Assembly (NCBI GenBank): GCA_005223375.1
Contig: RXOD01004503.1
Location: 1-21,343, forward strand
Source of the DNA: Amoebophrya sp. AT5.2
Lineage: Eukaryota; Sar; Dinophyceae; Syndiniales; Amoebophryaceae
Length of the DNA stretch: 21,343 nucleotides
Direction: 5' to 3'
Both the position numbers and the translations under genes were made by a program. The notes beneath the pieces were generated by a model, which was not told the DNA's origin, made no database searches, and saw only the letters and a program-made list of their open reading frames with translations. Of this stretch, positions 9,310-17,336 are shown piece after piece; the stretch's first letter is position 1, and each line of letters opens with the position of its first letter.

Positions 9310-9860
9310 ATGGTTGCTACGGACAGCAGCGGGCCTCCAATCCCCTCTTGGGTGATGAGCGTACTGATTTTTGTGCTCGTGGTGTGCTTGGTCGTCGGGG
9401 TTCCGGATTTCGTGATGAAACCGCTCGTCGCGATGGGGCTCATCGCACGCAAGCACAAAGCCACGGCGAGACACATACTCGTGAAAGAGGTACGAGTCTA
9501 TGTTCACAACGTGCAAACCAAAAATTCTAGTTCTACTACTTGACATCGAGAACGAGATTGATCGCTCTTGATCAGGAGTCGCTCGCGGTGAAGCTGAAGG
9601 CGGAGATCGGAAGCGAGTTGGAGGTTTTTCAGCGCAAGGCGCGTGAGTTCTCCACCTGCCCTAGCGGACGGCAGGGAGGCGGTCTCGGCACGTTCCAGAC
9701 GGGGCAGATGGTACCCGCGTTCGACAAGGTGATCTTCAGCAGGGACAACAAGCTGGGCGAAGTGCACGGACCCGTGGCCACGCAGTTCGGCTTCCACCTC
9801 ATTTGGATCGAAAGCCGCGAGTTTGCAGATGATTCCGGGGGAGAATCAAAGGATCTCTAG
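9310..9860 (+). CDS. Membrane-anchored parvulin-type peptidyl-prolyl cis-trans isomerase (154 aa)
   Basis: Two exons, 9310-9489 and 9576-9860, give 154 residues. Residues 14-33 are hydrophobic (WVMSVLIFVLVVCLVV) and form a probable single transmembrane signal anchor. Residues 50-140 are a complete parvulin (rotamase) domain: ARHILVK with the conserved His55, FSTCPSGRQGG with Cys88 at the position of the Pin1 active-site Cys, then LGTFQTGQMVPAFDKVIF with Met105 and Phe109, and GPVATQFGFHLI with His134. No basic phosphate-binding loop is present, so it resembles Par10/Par14-type enzymes rather than phospho-specific Pin1. It should isomerise Xaa-Pro bonds next to a membrane, perhaps aiding folding in the secretory path or an organelle. 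Side is unknown; the positive residues after the anchor (KHK) suggest the domain faces the cytosol or stroma. Confidence 0.9.
9490..9575 (+). other. GT-AG intron (86 nt) in the parvulin gene
   Basis: GTACGAGT at the donor and TTGATCAG at the acceptor, phase 0. Removing it joins ILVKE to ESLAVKLKAEI, exactly the spacing expected between strand 1 and helix 1 of parvulins. The intron contains in-frame stops. This is the best-supported intron in the window and shows spliceosomal processing. Confidence 0.9.
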
Positions 9861-10741
9861 GTGCGATCCCGGGAGAAACGCCCACACGAACACCAGCGGT
9901 GACCGCCGTGCGCTGCTTATTAATTTGTTGAGACGCTCCTCAATGGAGATGGACCGCCAGGTGCAGGTCAGCTCGCAGAATGCGATGCGCTAGAGCTCCT
10001 TGAAGCTCCTTCGTTCTAAAATACCAAGGTCTGCGGATTGATGCAGCTGTTCGAATGTTGACCTATGGACTTTTCCTGCCTCGTACCCAGCACATGATGA
10101 ACTCCGTTACTTTCCGTGGGCGTGGCGACTTGATTCCTCCACCCAGTTACATGCTGACTTCATCGTCGTGATGACTTCATTCCTCCACCGTTGTGACAAT
10201 CTCTGTTAGTGTCGGTCTCGACTGAATCTGCCGAATACGTGCTGGGGCTGGCCTTCACGTTCTATCTAGTGCTGTAATGTAAAAAGTAATATAAGTATTT
10301 CTTTATAAAGCCGGTGGACGATTTTTCCGTCGCACGCGCACTTCTTGAGGTTTCGCACGATTTCCGTCGACGTGTTAACACGACGGGAGGGGGGCTGCCA
10401 TCGGTTTACGTGACACAAAAGACGTGTTATCTTGCAACTGGGTACACGGGATTTCCATTTCGTCGACCTCGTGGTGCGCACAATCAATACTCATCTTCAT
10501 CATTGATTTCCAAGCGCTTTAAAAACATGCCGCAAAACAAGGAGTTTTTTTTCTTGCCTGACGCATGTCAAGTTCAAGGAAGTCAGCTTCTACCATTGAT
10601 TCCGTCACTGCATTAGCATTTCACTACTGCCGAGGGTGAGGAGCGAGTCTGTCACGGCTTCGTCCTCCGCTATTGGTAGACGCACTAGAGAGAAGTTCAA
10701 AATTTTCTGCTTTTCATTTGCCTCGATCATCGGCTCGAAAA
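9861..10741. other. Intergenic spacer, no supported gene
   Basis: No convincing coding region; the frame 10314-10616 has no domain. An imperfect 17-base direct repeat (GACTT[GC]ATTCCTCCACC) lies at 10127-10143 and 10173-10189. The spacer should include the end of the parvulin transcript and the promoter of the secreted gene at 10742. Confidence 0.5.
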
Positions 10742-11881
10742 ATGATGCTGAATACGAAGGCCTTGCGAGTAGCTGCGAGCGGGTTTTTTCTGCTCCTCGC
10801 CCCGCTGAGCGTGAGTTCCCGAAGGCTGGAACCGGCGGCGTTCTCCAGACGCAGGCAATTTCTACGTGCTGGGCAGCTTGTATCGGAGCGGGAGCCGTCG
10901 TTCTCGTTTCTGGTGGAGCAACTCGGCGAACCGACAGGGACAGTGGCGGCGTCCTCGTGCGGCAAAAAGGACACCATCACGTACAAAGCGTGCCAGGAAT
11001 TTTTGAAAGAGATTCCGAGATCCACCACCTCGAAGTCGAACACAACGGCGGAATTCGACGCCGCGAGCATGGACACGAAGAAGCGGGAACAAGTGGTCAG
11101 AGGTTTTGTCAAGGCCATCTGCCCCGTTATGAAAGACAAAGACCCGTGCTCTCCGGATTCTGTGGACTCCGTCGTCAACCACTGGGTCAACGACCAACCG
11201 GCGTCGGTGTTCGCTGATGCACTCAACAAGCTCGCGAGAAATTGCACTATCCACCACAACAAGAATCCGAATTGCGCGGTGGAAACGGAGGTGGCGGAAG
11301 GACGTACCACCACGACGACGAGCAGCACCACCACCACCACCGCCACGTCGACCTCCAGCACCAGCACCTTCAGCATCGCGCCGAAACGAGAGATCAGCAA
11401 GATCGGGCTCGGTTCTTGCGAGCGCGGAACCAACAACTTCATCAAGTACCGCGCGTGCCAGGCTCTACCAGTCTCTCTTGGCAGGTACCGCCCGTACCTT
11501 GTCAAGAACAAGATGCAGATCACCGCCGCCAACGTCGGGAAGCTGCTGGAGAAGGATCAGCGCCTTGCGCTGGAGATGTATGGGAAGAAGCTGCTGGAGC
11601 ACGATCAGGGGAACGACCTGTTCAATCGCAAGACATTTTTCAAGACATTTTTCAAGAGTGTTTGCAGCGAGGCGATGGCTACCAGCGTGAACTCGACCAC
11701 TGTCGCATCTGATCACTTGCAGAGACCTACAGCCTGTCCGTGTCGCGCGATGAAGCTCGACGCGTTCCTTTCGCAGGGAAGTGCGACGGAAGAACGCGTC
11801 AAACAGGCCATTCAAGCGCACTTTGCCGACGGAGCCGACAAGAACAAGATGTGCACATACAACGACATAAAGCTAAAATAA
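10742..11881 (+). CDS. Secreted two-repeat cysteine-rich protein (379 aa), intact family member
   Basis: Family not recognised. The ATG at 10742 starts a classic signal peptide: basic n-region (NTKALR), hydrophobic core (AASGFFLLLAPLSV), small residues before an RR. The in-frame region upstream to 10673 lacks an ATG. The mature protein has two related cysteine units. Unit 1 has C73, C84 (YKAC), C127 (VKAIC), C136, C168 and C178. Unit 2 has C226, C239 (KYRAC), C308 (FFKSVC), C332/C334 and C371. A Thr/Ser linker (about 189-210), a likely O-glycosylation site, separates them. A 12-base tandem duplication at 11630-11653 gives KTFFKTFF. Related but incomplete frames follow at 12440, 13580 and 14157, so this is the intact member of a local cluster. 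A secreted, disulphide-stabilised surface or effector-like role is inference. Confidence 0.8.
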   Translation: MMLNTKALRVAASGFFLLLAPLSVSSRRLEPAAFSRRRQFLRAGQLVSEREPSFSFLVEQLGEPTGTVAASSCGKKDTITYKACQEFLKEIPRSTTSKSNTTAEFDAASMDTKKREQVVRGFVKAICPVMKDKDPCSPDSVDSVVNHWVNDQPASVFADALNKLARNCTIHHNKNPNCAVETEVAEGRTTTTTSSTTTTTATSTSSTSTFSIAPKREISKIGLGSCERGTNNFIKYRACQALPVSLGRYRPYLVKNKMQITAANVGKLLEKDQRLALEMYGKKLLEHDQGNDLFNRKTFFKTFFKSVCSEAMATSVNSTTVASDHLQRPTACPCRAMKLDAFLSQGSATEERVKQAIQAHFADGADKNKMCTYNDIKLK

Positions 11882-11882
11882 A
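11877..11882 (+). terminator. AATAAA overlapping the stop codon (possible poly(A) signal)
   Basis: AATAAA overlaps the TAA stop at 11879-11881. It matches the common eukaryotic polyadenylation hexamer, but it arises easily at an AT-rich stop and the organism may not use it. Confidence 0.2.
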
Positions 11883-12439
11883 ATAATCATTGTTGAACGC
11901 ACGCATCAACATCATCTTTTCGAAAGAAGGGCCCCGGTCCACCACTTTTTTGGCCTTCCATTAATTTGTTTCTAGCAGGCAGTTTTGGATTAAGTTGATT
12001 TTGTTTCATGAAAATTCACAACCGACTCACTGCCAGCAGAGAAGTTGGTAGTACTGCTGCGACCCCAGCGAAGTGCGTAGGCGCTGTACTGCGTTCAAAC
12101 ACAGCAAGCAAGAACTTGGGCAGCTGACTTAACTGCTTCTCTCCTACCGGAGTCTGTAGGTTCCGATCCTCCCTCCGTCCTCCGGTCCTGTCGGCTGAAG
12201 ATGTTGACTGATCTGCATCGATCTGCCCTGCTCTTAAGAATGCAATGGTTAACGACTCCCGATGTCGGACGCCTCCCCCGCCCGATATACTCCGATACCC
12301 GAGCAGCGCCTCCTGGCCATCGAACCATCGACGCATCCTAGGTAGGTGGACACATGTCGGGTCGTTCATGGCGCTCGCCGGAAAAATGACAACATGCTTG
12401 TAGGTGTTCTACACAATGAATATTTTTTTGCTCTAATCC
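11882..12439. other. Spacer with a possible decayed coding remnant at its end
   Basis: Mostly uninformative sequence with stops in all + frames. At its right end, frame 1 reads EYFFALIHAC just before the next ORF begins in frame 2. The FF...C pattern resembles the third cysteine of the neighbouring family, so the start of that copy may have been lost through a frameshift. Support is weak. Confidence 0.3.
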
Positions 12440-13003
12440 ATGCTTGCACTCGGCGTCAACGGGGAAGACCTTTGCGTCCCGCATTCAAAAGAGTTGATTA
12501 TGGGAGCAGTCGATGCCACTGGACTCGACTTCGGTAGCTTCACGACGTCAGAAGCCGCGAACTTGCTGCTGATGTGCGACGAGCTGCGCGAGCAGGGGAT
12601 CTGTGCGGAGCTTTCGGGTGGTATGCAGGTCCCCGACTCGCACAGCACGAACGTCGACCGGCCGACCAAGCCCCCTCCTGTTGAGAGCAGCGGAGAAAAG
12701 ATCCCGCATGGATGGAAAAGATCTCGGATGACAAAAGAACCCACTCCGAAAGGCCAGAACAAGGTGTCCAACAAGTCCGACGAGGAAGGCACTTGCAGCC
12801 CCGGAAGCGACAACTACATCAAGTACAGGGCGTGCGCGAAGGGACCGTTCACCGTGGATGAGATGAATTCGAAGACTCATAATCCGAATGGATCCGCGAG
12901 GCCCGATGCCGACGAGGTCCAGAAGGCTGCCTTCGTCGGCTTTTTTGACGCGGTCTGCAGCCTGCGTTACGTCGATAGTGAGGGCACTCTCCGTTTCCAT
13001 TAA
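12440..13003 (+). pseudogene. Cys-rich family member truncated at both ends (187-codon frame)
   Basis: From the ATG at 12440 the frame has no signal peptide; an in-frame TAA lies at 12434. Its layout repeats the middle of the intact gene at 10742: a second-half unit with C12, C46 and C55 (C-x33-C-x8-C, compared with C-x31-C-x9-C), a polar linker holding MQVPDSHSTNV and PPPVESSGEKIP, then a first-half unit with C119, C132 (C-x12-C ending YIKYRAC) and C173 (FFDAVC). It stops at RFH-TAA exactly where the copy at 13580 has PFC, so the fourth cysteine and all that follows are missing. It could be a decayed copy or an exon set whose partners I cannot see. A GTGAGG donor at 12978 and TTTGCAG at 13093 allow splicing to an unrelated 17-residue tail. 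Confidence 0.5.
12623..12706 (+). repeat. Duplicated linker, copy 1
   Basis: Two blocks, 12623-12654 (32 bases) and 12674-12706 (33 bases), are identical to 14528-14559 and 14627-14659. The spacer between blocks is 19 bases here and 67 bases in copy 2. They encode MQVPDSHSTNV and PVESSGEKIP in the same frame in both genes. Confidence 0.9.
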
Positions 13004-13579
13004 TATGGGGCTCAAAAAAGTACTAAATTTTTTACTAAAGTAAGAAAGTCTAACTCTGTCTAAGCCATACATCTCTATAACTGACATTTGCAGATCCAGA
13101 TGCACGCAGTCCTAGCAGAACGAAGACAGGCAAGTCCTTCGGGCCCTGATTTGAGGTTCGGCGTCCCTCTTTCTTCGTTCGGGCAGAGAGTATGCGGCCT
13201 TTCTCCCCCGTACAAGAATACCTGATGTGTAAATTTGAATCATGATTTTTACATCCGCAGAAATGGGTCCAAAAGTTGTCAGACGAGACAGCTTGGTAGC
13301 CAGTTAGCTAGGAGGGTTTACAGCTTTGGGGGCAAAAATCCATTATATCTATGGGAGTGCATGTGCAACGATAGACGTATCTTGTATTGTCATTTTATCG
13401 AGGACTCTGCGGAATCTTTTCACTTTGTTATTGGAAGCTTAAATTAGAAATAGGGCTGCCATACAATTCGTCCTCGCTGCCGCCCCCACTCGGGGGTCTA
13501 CTGTTGCGCTATCTGGCAAATATCAAGCAAATGTCGCCGGAATACGGACCAATTTCGCTATCGACGCTGCCCCATGTAA
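13004..13579. other. Intergenic spacer within the cluster
   Basis: AT-rich sequence with many stops. An acceptor-like TGACATTTGCAG ends at 13093, and CCCCCACTCGGGGG near 13484-13497 can form a small hairpin. No signal-peptide exon for the gene at 13580 was found here. Confidence 0.4.
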
Positions 13580-13924
13580 ATGGGCATGGCTGAGCCTGAC
13601 TCCACGACCCGACCGGAGCAGGTCCCAGGCGACGAGGTTCAGAAAGAAGCCTGCAAAAGTACGAAGCGACATGCTTTCCTTCCGGCGTCTGACGTCGAGG
13701 CCCGCGGACGCGTGGACAGGCATCTCTCTGCGGATCGGCTCTGCAGAGTCGCTTACGACCCAGAAGCAGGCGCACAGCCTTTCTGCCGTGCGGATCTGAA
13801 CAAGAGCGCGGAGTGGGAGATACACTACTGGGATGAAGCCACCGGTATGCCAACTGTAGTGGAGGCTTGGGACCTGTTCGCCATGTGTAAGGCAGGCTTT
13901 TCGACCTCGAAATCTTTCCGCTAA
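13580..13924 (+). CDS. Short Cys-rich family member (114 aa), no signal peptide
   Basis: Family not recognised beyond its neighbours. The ATG at 13580 directly follows an in-frame TAA (13577-13579); a second ATG lies at 13586. Cysteines are C25 (DEVQKEAC), C55 (ADRLC), C69 (AQPFC) and C103 (DLFAMC). The C69-C103 spacing (x33) equals C12-C46 of the ORF at 12440, and DEVQK is shared with that ORF just before its third Cys. EAWDLFAMC here matches EAANLLLMC there. The first cysteine and any secretion signal are absent, so the frame is either a trimmed copy or the 3' exon of a gene whose 5' exon I cannot place. A GTAAGG donor-like site near 13888 would cut the last cysteine codon if used. A tail STSKSFR ends at TAA. 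Confidence 0.55.
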   Translation: MGMAEPDSTTRPEQVPGDEVQKEACKSTKRHAFLPASDVEARGRVDRHLSADRLCRVAYDPEAGAQPFCRADLNKSAEWEIHYWDEATGMPTVVEAWDLFAMCKAGFSTSKSFR

Positions 13925-14156
13925 CTTCTGCGTTCTGAACGCTCTTGCTGGCCCCACGCTTCAATGAAAGTATTTGTATTTTTACATTTCTATTTCTAAA
14001 AGTTAGTCTTAGTACCGTAGGTACCGTATCCTTCCGGGGGCCACTTCGGTGGATGACTGGCATTCGCAGAGGCTAACTGCGTTGCAGATCTTCCTATTCA
14101 ATGATTGATTGATAAAGCTACTATTCCTTCAGCTTCACCTAGCTGGAGCTGGTGCA

Positions 14157-15052
14157 ATGGTCGTTGCTGGTGTGGTGGTAGTGCTGGTTCTTCTTAGAAG
14201 TGAGTCAGAGTCAAGTTCTAGCTTTACCCAGGAGGTGGCCCGTCGTCGAAAGAAACCGAAAGGGACTATGCTTGCTGCCGCAGTTTGCGAGACTCGTCGT
14301 TTGTTTCAGCGATCACGACTTTGGACTGCACCTGCAGCTGACCTTCCCAACAGATAGACAGAAGTCGAAAACAAGCCTTTTCCACATCGTGCGAGGACGC
14401 GCGTGCCTACGAAGGACCATGTGGGAAACAGCGCAAGGTTGAGGAGAATCCAATCGAGGGGCCGCGCGGTCGAGGTCCAGAAGACAAGGTCGAGGAGAAG
14501 GTCGAGGACGTGGACAAGGTCGAGGACATGCAGGTCCCCGACTCGCACAGCACGAACGTTGCGGCTGATTCAGGCCCAAACCCGGCAGGTCCCACTCCAA
14601 CATCAGCCGCTGTGCAGCCCCCTCCTCCTCCTGTTGAGAGCAGCGGAGAAAAGATCCCGGGTGGCTCGATCGACAAGAAGACGAACAGCGACAACAACAA
14701 GGGAAACAACAGCGACGCGAAAGGTCGTGGAGGAGAGGGAAAAGGACCTGCGCCCGTTCGTGAGGGAAGGGGATCTGCGTACCCGGTCCGGGCTACCACG
14801 AAGGAATGGGAGGAAGAACACAGCGAAGAGGCGCCGGACCTGGAACGAGGACGAAAGCAGCGCTCTAAGGTGGGCGACCTGCAGAAGCTGGTCATCGATC
14901 TGTCCAACGCTTTCGCTTCGTTGAAAGACCAGCTCCCCTCCGGCTCCAGATCCGCCGCCAGCAAGAGCAAGGATCTGCTCGAGGACATGCTGCGAGAGGT
15001 CGCGAAACTCGAAACGAGCGTCGCGGAGCTGGAGAAGGCAGGGGGAGACTGA
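14157..15052 (+). CDS. Probable secreted coiled-coil protein sharing the cluster linker (~245 aa)
   Basis: Two exons are proposed: 14157-14199 and 14358-15052, joined in phase 1. Exon 1 encodes a compact signal peptide (MVVAGVVVVLVLLR). The donor GTGAGT is a perfect consensus. Exon 2 is a frame open from 14342 that lacks an ATG at its front, which itself argues for an upstream exon. Early in exon 2, C-x9-C (CEDARAYEGPC) may be a diverged form of the C-x10-C YKAC pair. Next comes a Glu/Val/Asp-rich run built on repeats of AAGGTCGAGGA, then the linker MQVPDSHSTNV...PVESSGEKIP shared with the ORF at 12440, an Asn/Lys-rich stretch, and a C-terminal amphipathic helix (about the last 80 residues) of coiled-coil type. 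It lacks the later cysteines, so it is a chimera of the family's front with a different tail. A further open piece, ELVKQLEQRTMGSKQLADL, lies downstream near 15121-15180. Confidence 0.55.
14200..14357 (+). other. Probable 158-nt GT-AG intron
   Basis: GTGAGT donor at 14200 and acceptor CAACAGATAG ending at 14357 keep the frame (phase 1). A nicer acceptor, TTCCCAACAG ending at 14353, would not keep the frame with this donor, so the exact 3' end is uncertain. Confidence 0.45.
14528..14659 (+). repeat. Duplicated linker, copy 2
   Basis: Blocks 14528-14559 and 14627-14659 are identical to the two blocks of copy 1 at 12623-12706. The intervening 67 bases encode an expanded Pro/Ala/Gly segment and an extended run of CCT codons. 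Confidence 0.9.
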
Positions 15053-16595
15053 ACGAGCAGGAGCGGGCCGGGGAGGTAACAGAGAGCAAGATGAGACGAT
15101 TCCCTTCCCGCCCGCGCCCACGAGCTCGTGAAGCAGCTGGAGCAACGAACGATGGGATCTAAGCAACTCGCTGACCTGGACCTGCTGGCGGGGAAGTAGC
15201 TTATCCGGTCGGAGACAGAGGCCAATCTTCTGGACGGAGACAGAGGCCAACAGGAGGGTTGATCTACCACTGACGGGTCCTCAAAGGGTGAACCCGGTCA
15301 AAGCTGTACCTTTCACGTGGACATGATTCGATAGATTTGTGAGCAAGCGACCCGTGAAGCAAGTCGGTCTGTATTTTTCATTTCTAGCTTCAATTTAACA
15401 CCGAGAAGTGATCAGTTTGTTCTTGCGCACCATATTAATTCATACCACCTTTGCAGAGCCAGTACGTAGCATACAACTTACTTGCAATGAATCTTCAACT
15501 ACTTAACTTATCGTTATGTCGATCGATTTCATACGTGTACGCAGAAACTCCTTTGAACATACTCGCAGCTTACTTTGACTTATAAATACCATCAGCACTT
15601 TCACATTCATTGATTGTTCACTCACAGATTGATACTAGCAGGTACTTGATCAACATGCACGCAGTAGTTCAAATTCAATTCATTCTTGCTGGAGGAAAGG
15701 TTCGACACGGAAACCGATAGTGCGAATTATTTACCGATTGGGGAAAGCTCTTTCTCGGATAGTTTAACCACTCTTTCTGTAATACTATGCGTATCGCTAG
15801 TTCTTGTTACCCAGCACTGCCACTGGAGTGGGTGTGGCGCTGCGCGCGACGAATGCGACGCATGCTCCGCCTCCCAATGGCTGGCGGTCTCTCTTGCTCA
15901 GCATCGGGAGCAGCCCGGTCGTTGTGTTTCTTGTTCATTGTGTTTGCGACGTGTAGCTCTGCGCTGTGCGCCGCCGTTTCCGTCGTGCGGTTAGCTCGGC
16001 CTCGGTCATCATGCAGGTTTCCGTTGCATGTCAGGCTCGACTTGGCCACGCATTTGCTCAAAAAAAAAAGGCGTAAGTAAGAGGAACTGGTGCTGATGCT
16101 TTCTTCCGTCGACGTACTTCTACCAGTCGCGCGCTTTCCGTCGACTTGCCAACGCGAAGGGTTGCATCTGTACGCTAAGTACAATGTTGATTCATGATCA
16201 TGGTGAAGTGCACTTAGATCAAAGTCTATGAACAAGATAAAGGTCAAGGATCGTGTCAAGTTGTGACCGGGGTTGGATGAAGGGAAAGCTGTGGGGTTTC
16301 TGGTATTCATCTGGTCCGCGTGCAGGGAAAGCCAATTCAGTCTACCATGCTTTCAAAAACAAAAAGGAAAACAACAATCATTGTCATTCCGACTTTGAAA
16401 GAAAGGCACGAGCAAGAGAGGTTTTTTTTTCACCCCTGCCGTCGCTGGCGTTACCTATATCTAAGAGACCACCGCTTCAGCTTGGTGGAGGTCCGTCCAG
16501 TAGAAGGTACGTAGGGGTAGGCCCAGCGCGCTTCCACGGCTCACAACTCCAATTTGACTGCGTACTTACAACGTCGTAGCCTGAACTTCAAAGAA
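15053..16595. other. Intergenic spacer, no supported gene
   Basis: AT-rich sequence with dense stops. A TATAAATA box-like word lies at 15581-15588. The frame 15787-16080 ends in LLKKKRRK, contains a hydrophobic run and has no known domain; an A10 run lies near 16061. Possible coding continuation of the upstream gene is limited to about 15121-15198. Otherwise nothing is seen before the exon at 16596. Confidence 0.5.
15210..15250 (+). repeat. 16-base direct repeat, spaced 25 bases apart
   Basis: CGGAGACAGAGGCCAA occurs at 15210-15225 and 15235-15250. Perfect identity suggests a recent local duplication; no function is evident. Confidence 0.85.
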
Positions 16596-17336
16596 ATGCC
16601 GGACCCACCGGAGCAAAGTATCGGTATGGCAGCGGCAGACGCGGCAGTTGCGGCCACCGACTCGCACATCACAGGTACTATTTTTCTGCCATTCGAACAA
16701 TTCGATGGTACGTCGTTTGGTGGTTTCTTGGATGTCAGATTCTTTCGCAGTCGCGTATAGCATTGCTTTACCATCCTTCGTTAAGGCAAACGACACCGTG
16801 CATTTTTTGCTGTTCAACATGTCGCTACAACCAAAAAAAATACCCCGGCACCAGGCGCTGCGGCGGCTGCTGACGAGCAACGTGGAGCGGATTATGACGA
16901 CTCGCTCGCCACGTCTTCTGTTGCGGACTCGGAGCGTGCGCGTTTTGAGTTTGGCCACTTTGACCCGGAGCGCGACAAGGGCAAGCTTTCGCTCAGCTCG
17001 GTGATGAAGCTGAAGGGTTGGCTCAGCAACATGCGCACGCGGATGCGGACGCCCCCCTGGCAGCACTGGCTGGACAATCTTGTGGATCTGGAGTGGTTCC
17101 TCGTCCACGCGCTGCGCAAGCGCACGCTGAATCTGCAGCCGGACAAGTTTCTGACCCAGTGCGTGCAGCAGGGCTACTTCTCGGTCGCGGAGTTCAAGAC
17201 GTTCCGGGAGTTTCTGGACCTGGACCTGTGGACCTTCCAGTCCGGGGACAAGCTGAAGGCGCTGATCGGACGCGACCGCGTGGACTCCATGCTTAAGGAG
17301 GCGAGATCAACCCACTTTCCTCTGTTGTATAAATAA
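16596..17336 (+). CDS. 5' exons of the large right-hand gene (or a separate small gene)
   Basis: Exon 1 (16596-16674) starts at an ATG in AAAGAAATGC and encodes an Ala-rich N-terminus. A 180-nt intron (16675-16854, GTACTA to GGCACCAG, phase 1) joins it to exon 2, which is open through the stop at 17334-17336. The combined protein is acidic and Ala/Ser-rich at first, then helical and well structured (KLKGWLSNMRTRM, WQHWLDNLVDLEWFLVHAL, FLTQCVQQGYFSVAEF). No family is recognised. Rather than ending at TAA, the message may be spliced from a GTATAA donor at 17327 to an acceptor CGCAG at 17666, a phase-2 join that enters the >3.6-kb frame at 17667. One gene is favoured, because both halves are + strand, 340 bases apart and phase-compatible. 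A separate 186-residue protein remains possible. Confidence 0.65.
16675..16854 (+). other. GT-AG intron (180 nt), phase 1
   Basis: CACAG|GTACTA donor and CCCCGGCACCAG acceptor. Splicing turns the codon into GGC and joins two frames that are each closed by stops inside this interval. Fit of phase and motifs is good. Confidence 0.65.

Noticed and set aside
10314..10616. 100-codon + frame
   Set aside because: No recognisable feature and no splice signals linking it to the gene at 10742, which has its own signal peptide start.
12978..13093. GTGAGG...TTTGCAG intron at the end of the truncated copy
   Set aside because: The splice sites look good, but homology to the copy at 13580 seems to continue past the donor and splicing gives only a short unrelated tail; kept as an alternative, not a feature.
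15581..15588. TATAAATA box
   Set aside because: About 1 kb upstream of the next supported exon with no transcript start evidence; AT-rich spacers produce such words by chance.
15787..16080. 97-codon frame with a hydrophobic run ending in a Lys/Arg tail over an A10 stretch
   Set aside because: Hydrophobic run is in the middle, codon choice differs from neighbours, and no relative in the window; not enough to call.
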